Assembly: GCA_035914695.1 (NCBI GenBank)
Contig: JAMIQH010000072.1
Location: forward strand, 1-9,837
Source: JAOSJT01 sp035914695
Lineage (GTDB): Bacteria > Bacteroidota > Ignavibacteria > SZUA-365
Length of the DNA stretch: 9,837 nt
Reading direction: 5' to 3'
Shown here in pieces: positions 6,342 to 9,837 of this stretch (the stretch's first letter is position 1; every line of letters begins with the position of its first letter). The notes beneath the pieces are model-generated. The model had not been told where the DNA came from, searched no databases, and saw nothing but the letters and a program-made list of their open reading frames with translations. The translations under genes and the position numbers were made by a program.

Positions 6342-7793
6342 ATGTCCGTTTCTTTTCCCCGTTCCATCATGTGGTTTCGGCGCGATCTGCGTCTGGACGA
6401 CAACACCGCGCTCGCCGAAGCCACGCGCCAATCGGGCGAGGTGCTGCCCGTGTTCGTATTCGACAGCGGCATACTCGATGCGCTGCCGCTGCGCGACGAC
6501 CGCCGCGTCACCTTCATACACGATTCCGTGCGCGCACTGCGCGAGGATATGCTGCGCCTGGGCTCCGATCTCGTGGTGCTGCACGGCGACCCGCGCGTGC
6601 TCCTGCCCGAACTCGCGCGGCGCGTCGACGCACAGGCCGTGTTCACCAATCGCGATTACGAACCCGCGGCAAAGCGGCGCGATGCCGATGTGCACGCGCG
6701 CCTGACGGCGATGGGAAAAGCATTGCGCGATTACAAGGATCAGGTGGTGTACGAGGGAATGGAACTGCGCACCGGCGGCGGTGAGCCCTATCGCGTGTTC
6801 ACTCCGTGGAAAAAGGCCTGGCTGCGCCGTCTGGATGAGGACACGCTCCAGGGTCCCCCGCCTCTGGGCGAACGCCGCATGGATGAGCGCGCACTGATGG
6901 GCGTGGACAAGTTGCGGGAAACGGGCATGGCGTGGGACCTCGACGCGCTGGGCTTTACCCGCGCGACGCTGAGCCAGCCCGCGGGCAGCGAGGGCGCCAG
7001 GCGCATGCTCGGAGACTTCCTTCCGCGCGTGAGCCGCTACAGGGACGAGCGCGACTTCCCGGCCCTGGGCGCCACCTCCGGACTATCCACGCATCTGCGT
7101 TTCGGCACCATCTCCGTGCGCACGCTGATGCGCGCCGCCCTCGACAACGCCTCGCCGGGCGCCGACACCTGGCTGTCGGAGCTGATCTGGCGCGAATTTT
7201 ATCAGATGATTCTCGACCAGTTTCCGCATGTGGAGCACGGCGCCTTCCGGCCCGAGTACGACGCGTTGCACTGGCCGGGCGGGGACGAGCATTTCGCCGC
7301 ATGGTGCGAAGGACGCACCGGGTATCCCCTGGTGGATGCCGCGATGCGCGCCTTCCGGGCCACGGGATGGATGCACAATCGCTTGCGCATGGTGGTGGCG
7401 ATGTTCCTCACCAAGGATTTGCTGGTGGATTGGCGCCGCGGGGAGCGGTACTTCGCCGAGCGCCTGCTGGATTTCGATCTCGCGTCCAACAACGGCGGCT
7501 GGCAGTGGTCCGCTTCCACCGGTGTGGACGCGGCACCGTATTTCCGAGTGTTCAATCCCGTGTTGCAATCGCGCCGCTTCGATCCCGATGGCGCTTTCAT
7601 CCGTGAGCACGTCCCCGAGCTGCGCGGCTTTTCGGACAAGCACATCCACTGGCCGCACGATGCCGACATGTTCACCCGGAGCGCGGCGCGCTGCCGGCTT
7701 GGCGAGGATTATCCCCATCCCATCGTGGACCACGCGCTGCAAAAGGAGCAGGCGATAGAGATGTTCAAGCAGGCCAGCCCGCGCGGGGGGTGA
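6342..7793 (+). CDS. phrB: Deoxyribodipyrimidine (CPD) photolyase, class I
   Basis: This flavoprotein splits cyclobutane pyrimidine dimers in DNA using blue or near-UV light. The 483-residue protein is full length. The N-terminal Rossmann-like antenna domain opens with SIMWFRRDLRLDDNTAL (8-24). The FAD-binding domain contains WLSELIWREFYQ (277-288), GYPLVDAAMRAFRATGWMHN (327-346) and FDLASNNGGWQWSASTG (378-394). By alignment to E. coli PhrB from memory, Trp387, Trp364 and Trp311 form the electron-transfer chain, Asn383 faces flavin N5, and Trp283 and Met350 contact the dimer. This supports CPD repair rather than a cryptochrome or 6-4 enzyme. The antenna pigment cannot be told. ATG at 6342 is chosen because GAGGA lies eight bases upstream and the protein then starts right at the first strand. 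It is divergent from the oxidase operon and not obviously part of a repair cluster. Confidence 0.96.
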   Translation: MSVSFPRSIMWFRRDLRLDDNTALAEATRQSGEVLPVFVFDSGILDALPLRDDRRVTFIHDSVRALREDMLRLGSDLVVLHGDPRVLLPELARRVDAQAVFTNRDYEPAAKRRDADVHARLTAMGKALRDYKDQVVYEGMELRTGGGEPYRVFTPWKKAWLRRLDEDTLQGPPPLGERRMDERALMGVDKLRETGMAWDLDALGFTRATLSQPAGSEGARRMLGDFLPRVSRYRDERDFPALGATSGLSTHLRFGTISVRTLMRAALDNASPGADTWLSELIWREFYQMILDQFPHVEHGAFRPEYDALHWPGGDEHFAAWCEGRTGYPLVDAAMRAFRATGWMHNRLRMVVAMFLTKDLLVDWRRGERYFAERLLDFDLASNNGGWQWSASTGVDAAPYFRVFNPVLQSRRFDPDGAFIREHVPELRGFSDKHIHWPHDADMFTRSAARCRLGEDYPHPIVDHALQKEQAIEMFKQASPRGG

Positions 7794-7827
7794 TACGGGC
7801 GTAGCGTCAACCAAGGAAGAGGATTGG

Positions 7828-7858
7828 CTCGAGGCCGTGGGGTGTGGCCGAGCTCGAG
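7828..7858. repeat. Bulged inverted repeat downstream of the photolyase
   Basis: CTCGAGGCC (7828-7836) can pair with GGC (7846-7848) and CTCGAG (7853-7858), leaving a four-base bulge and a nine-base loop. It begins 35 bases after the photolyase stop. It is one of a series of dyads in this convergent gap and could slow polymerase or protect an RNA 3' end. The bulge makes it a modest candidate. Confidence 0.35.
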
Positions 7859-7859
7859 T

Positions 7860-7878
7860 ACCACTTCACAGCAGTGGT
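7860..7878. repeat. Short hairpin, stem ACCACT/AGTGGT
   Basis: A perfect six-base stem (7860-7865 with 7873-7878) encloses a seven-base loop. It directly follows the bulged repeat at 7828-7858. No run of T follows on either strand. Confidence 0.4.
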
Positions 7879-7900
7879 GCTTGCGCTCCCCCCTACGCAA

Positions 7901-7948
7901 TGTGCCCGCACCGATGGAGCGTACAGGGACGCTCCCGATGCGGGCACA
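7901..7948. terminator. Strong two-part hairpin between convergent genes, candidate bidirectional terminator
   Basis: Outer arms TGTGCCCGCA (7901-7910) and TGCGGGCACA (7939-7948) are perfect ten-base complements. Inside them GGAGCGT (7916-7922) and ACGCTCC (7929-7935) form a second perfect seven-base stem with loop ACAGGG. Only a small 5/3-base internal loop separates the stems, so 17 base pairs form in 48 bases. It lies 18 bases after the transporter stop and about 107 bases after the photolyase stop. Such a structure at the meeting point of convergent genes suggests transcript ending or 3' protection. No T run follows on either side, so a classical intrinsic terminator is not shown; it could also be a REP-like element. 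Confidence 0.5.
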
Positions 7949-7966
7949 GGCGCGGAGGGTGTAAAC

Positions 7967-9355
7967 TCAGGCCTGCTGACGCTTCAGCCAGCCGTTGTAC
8001 ATCCACATGCTGAACGCCGACACGAGTCCGATGGCCATGAGCACCACCCACCCCATGGCGTTGTAGGTGGGATCGAGTTCCAGAAGACCATTGTCCAGCG
8101 TCGTGGCATTCTTGCACATGATCTCGTTGAAAATCGCCGCGCCCGCGGGTCCACCAATAAGCGAACCGATGGCCATGGGCAGATTGGCATAGCCGAGGAA
8201 CAGTCCTTCCTGTCCCTTCGGCGCCAGCGCGCCGATGTACTCGTAGGTGCGTGCGGAGGTGAACAATTCGCCGAAGGCGATCATCGCCACCGTCAGCACG
8301 ATGAACAGCGAGCCGATGGGCAGCAGATTCCACATTTCCGTGCGCACGCCGCCGGCCATGAACACCGGCACAAGGTTGATCAACATCGACAGACCGATGA
8401 TGATGATACCCACGATGATGGAATTGATGGGCTTCATCTTGCCGAAGGTCTTGGTGATCAGCAACTGGAAGAACACGATGGTGAAGGGATTCGCCATGGT
8501 GTAAATGTCCACGGCCGGATCGGTTTCCACCACTTTCTTCAGATACAGCGGCAGCACGTTGTACACCTGACTGTAAATGAAGAAGAAGCCGCTGCTCACC
8601 ACGAGAAACAGCGCGAAGCGCACATTCTTGAGCACCAGCACCATGTCGAGCAGAATGCGGCCCACGTTGCGGCGTCCCGCGCGGTTGCGCCGCGCTTCGA
8701 TATCCTCGGGTGCGTCGCGGTAGAGGAAGAGCACGACGAAAAACGCCACCACCGAGCAGCCCACGGCCACGGCGAAAATGAAGCTGAGGTCGTAGGTGGT
8801 GCGCACGTAGTAGCTGATGCCGCGGCCAACCAACGATCCGATATTGATCACCATGTAGAAAATGCCGAAGGCCAGCGTGGCCCTTCCGGCGGCGGTTTTC
8901 TGCACCGTGCCCGAAATGCAGGGCTTGATCACCGAACCACCCAGGCCGATGATGACGATACCCATGAGCACCGGTACCAGCACGCCCGCGCCGGCGGTCA
9001 CCTGATCCGACACCATTTCGCTCATCACCTGTCCGCCCAGCCACACGGGATAGCCCATGAGGAAGTAGCCGGCGGCGAGCAGCACGAAAGCGGTGAGCAG
9101 CGCGCGCTTGAATCCCACCTGATCGGCAATGGTGCCGGAGAGAATGGGCAGGAAGTACACCAGCGTCCAGAGAATGCCGTTGAGCGTGCTGGGCCAGTAC
9201 GAGCCGAGGCCAAGCTGCCCGAGGTACAGCACCACGAAGCTGGCCATGGCGTAGTACGCCGCGCGTTCGAAAAGTTCGGTGAGATTCGCCGTCCAGAAGG
9301 TGACAGGAAATTTCTCCTGCGTGGCGGCGGGGGTTGTCGGTGTGGGTTGAGCCAT
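7967..9355 (-). CDS. POT/PTR2-family proton-coupled di/tripeptide transporter (MFS)
   Basis: This membrane carrier of the major facilitator superfamily likely imports di- and tripeptides together with protons. The 462-residue protein has about twelve hydrophobic helices. Family marks are the ExxER motif in helix 1 (ELFER, Glu27, Glu30 and Arg31), SGTIADQVGFKRA (73-85) after helix 2, GLGGSVIKPCISGTVQ (137-152) with Lys144 as the probable conserved helix 4 lysine, the PTR2 signature FYMVINIGSL (166-175), and FGELFTSARTYEYIGALAPKG (361-381). A stretch at about 105-125 between helices 3 and 4 is longer than in compact homologues. It is somewhat shorter than enterobacterial peptide permeases, and the substrate cannot be fixed from sequence. 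ATG at 9355 has GAGGAA six bases upstream; that site is duplicated. The gene stands alone, convergent with the photolyase. Confidence 0.9.
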   Translation of the reverse strand: MAQPTPTTPAATQEKFPVTFWTANLTELFERAAYYAMASFVVLYLGQLGLGSYWPSTLNGILWTLVYFLPILSGTIADQVGFKRALLTAFVLLAAGYFLMGYPVWLGGQVMSEMVSDQVTAGAGVLVPVLMGIVIIGLGGSVIKPCISGTVQKTAAGRATLAFGIFYMVINIGSLVGRGISYYVRTTYDLSFIFAVAVGCSVVAFFVVLFLYRDAPEDIEARRNRAGRRNVGRILLDMVLVLKNVRFALFLVVSSGFFFIYSQVYNVLPLYLKKVVETDPAVDIYTMANPFTIVFFQLLITKTFGKMKPINSIIVGIIIIGLSMLINLVPVFMAGGVRTEMWNLLPIGSLFIVLTVAMIAFGELFTSARTYEYIGALAPKGQEGLFLGYANLPMAIGSLIGGPAGAAIFNEIMCKNATTLDNGLLELDPTYNAMGWVVLMAIGLVSAFSMWMYNGWLKRQQA

Positions 9356-9358
9356 CGA

Positions 9359-9383
9359 TGATTCCTCGTTGATTCCTCGTTGA
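9359..9383 (-). repeat. Tandem 11-base duplication containing the transporter's ribosome-binding site
   Basis: The plus strand reads TGATTCCTCGT twice in a row, followed by TGA. On the minus strand each copy carries GAGGAA, so the transporter has one Shine-Dalgarno at the proper spacing of six bases and a second one 17 bases from the ATG. The proximal copy fixes the start at 9355. Confidence 0.85.
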
Positions 9384-9598
9384 AGAAACGATCGGATAAG
9401 GTAGCGATTTTCTCCGGAATAGGGAATATGATACTCCGTATTGAGCGGACCGGGTGAGCGGGCCGGCCGCCTCAACATCGTCGACGCCGACAGGTCTCAC
9501 GCGAAGCCGCGAGGATGCGAAATATAGCTGACACACCGTTCGCAGCATTCTTCAATGATGGCGAAGCCCCGGTGTTTTCCGTGGCAGGCGAAGCCCAC

Positions 9599-9656
9599 AA
9601 ACCGGAAAGAAATATTTCCAGTTTTGCTCCTATCCGGCAAAAATAATTACCGGTTT
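9599..9656. repeat. Inverted repeat AAACCGG/CCGGTTT with competing inner pairings
   Basis: AAACCGG (9599-9605) and CCGGTTT (9650-9656) are perfect seven-base complements around an A/T-rich loop. The left arm overlaps CCGGA (9602-9606), which can pair instead with TCCGG (9633-9637). A ten-base palindrome GAAATATTTC lies at 9609-9618. These pairings exclude each other in a single RNA, or may be protein sites in DNA. Confidence 0.45.
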
Positions 9657-9661
9657 CACTC

Positions 9662-9701
9662 GGCGAAGTTCACCCCCTCCCTATCTCCCCCTGACTTCGC
9701 C
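9662..9701. repeat. Inverted repeat GGCGAAGT/ACTTCGCC with pyrimidine-rich loop
   Basis: GGCGAAGT (9662-9669) and ACTTCGCC (9694-9701) are perfect eight-base complements around a 24-base loop that is almost all C and T on the plus strand. It directly follows the repeat at 9599-9656. The GGCGAAG arm word also occurs at 9560 and 9587. Confidence 0.5.
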
Positions 9702-9837
9702 ATTGCAGCATCCGAGACACGGGAAGGAAGCACAATTTCCTCCTCGCTGCGGCTCATTGAATCGCGAAACGTGACAACACCCTCCCGTCTCATTGCGACT
9801 CTGCTTCTCTGCGACCTTGCGTTCCATTCTCCTGAAG

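Larger units (their letters stand above)
9356..9837. other. Noncoding region upstream of the peptide transporter, no supported gene
   Basis: I see no convincing gene in these 482 bases. The only small frame with a start near a ribosome-site-like sequence (9681-9827, minus, 48 codons) has too short a spacer and no family resemblance. The region holds the duplicated ribosome site at its left end, a short dyad ATAC-TCC-GTAT near 9430-9441, an A/T-rich island at about 9597-9660 with inverted repeats, a recurring GGCGAAG word, and a repeat-like right end. I find no clear promoter for the transporter. The gene to the right of the window is unknown. Confidence 0.7.

Noticed and set aside
6036..6695. 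Upstream extension of the cytochrome c frame to 6695 on the minus strand
   Set aside because: It would run through the promoter, A/T block and photolyase start and bury the lipoprotein signal peptide. The ATG at 6029 or 6035 fits the signal peptide and the promoter.
7844..9361. A 505-codon open frame on the plus strand opposite the peptide transporter
   Set aside because: It is a shadow of the transporter: His/Gln/Glu-rich, no family resemblance, no ribosome site fitting its start.
9560..9701. Recurring GGCGAAG considered as a CRISPR array
   Set aside because: The repeated word is only 7 bases, spacing is 27 and 75 bases, and one copy is inverted, so it lacks the regular repeat-spacer form.
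9681..9827. A 48-codon Cys-containing frame on the minus strand
   Set aside because: Its GGAG sits only one base before the ATG, the product has no recognisable pattern, and it crosses an inverted repeat and repeat-like sequence.

Overview
This window comes from a GC-rich bacterium with an aerobic respiratory chain. Most of it is one minus-strand operon for a heme-copper cytochrome c oxidase and the synthesis of its heme A. The oxidase carries the YSHPxVY signature of the A2 class, in which the usual Glu of the D channel is missing. The genes cannot fix the phylum. The A2-type subunits and short 5-helix subunit III would suit Gemmatimonadota, Rhodothermota or similar groups, but that is a low-confidence guess.

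Layout. Positions 1-6029 (minus, read right to left): a lipoprotein cytochrome c with a good promoter upstream, then coxB (subunit II, CuA), coxA (subunit I), ctaA (heme A synthase), ctaB (heme O synthase), coxC (subunit III) and a subunit IV-like gene cut by the left edge. Gaps are 35, 14, -4, -4, 2 and 19 bases, so the set is one transcription unit, and two junctions are ATGA overlaps. Positions 6030-6341 are a divergent control region with A/T tracts, a TTGACA promoter and two copies of GAAGCGCTT. Positions 6342-7793 (plus) are a class I CPD photolyase with all expected catalytic tryptophans. Positions 7794-7966 are a convergent intergenic stretch with several hairpins, one very strong. Positions 7967-9355 (minus) are a POT/PTR2-family proton-coupled peptide transporter whose ribosome-binding region is duplicated in tandem. 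Positions 9356-9837 hold no convincing gene, but contain nested inverted repeats, a recurring GGCGAAG word and a sequence resembling dispersed intergenic repeats.

How the genes work together: CtaB farnesylates heme B to heme O, CtaA oxidises heme O to heme A, and heme A is inserted into CoxA. The lipid-anchored cytochrome c is the likely electron donor to CuA in CoxB. CoxC and the subunit IV-like protein complete the complex. The photolyase and the transporter have no evident functional link to the oxidase. No clearly new multi-gene system is visible. The best leads are the detached cytochrome c of this A2-type oxidase, the shared palindrome in the divergent promoter region and the structured noncoding stretches.
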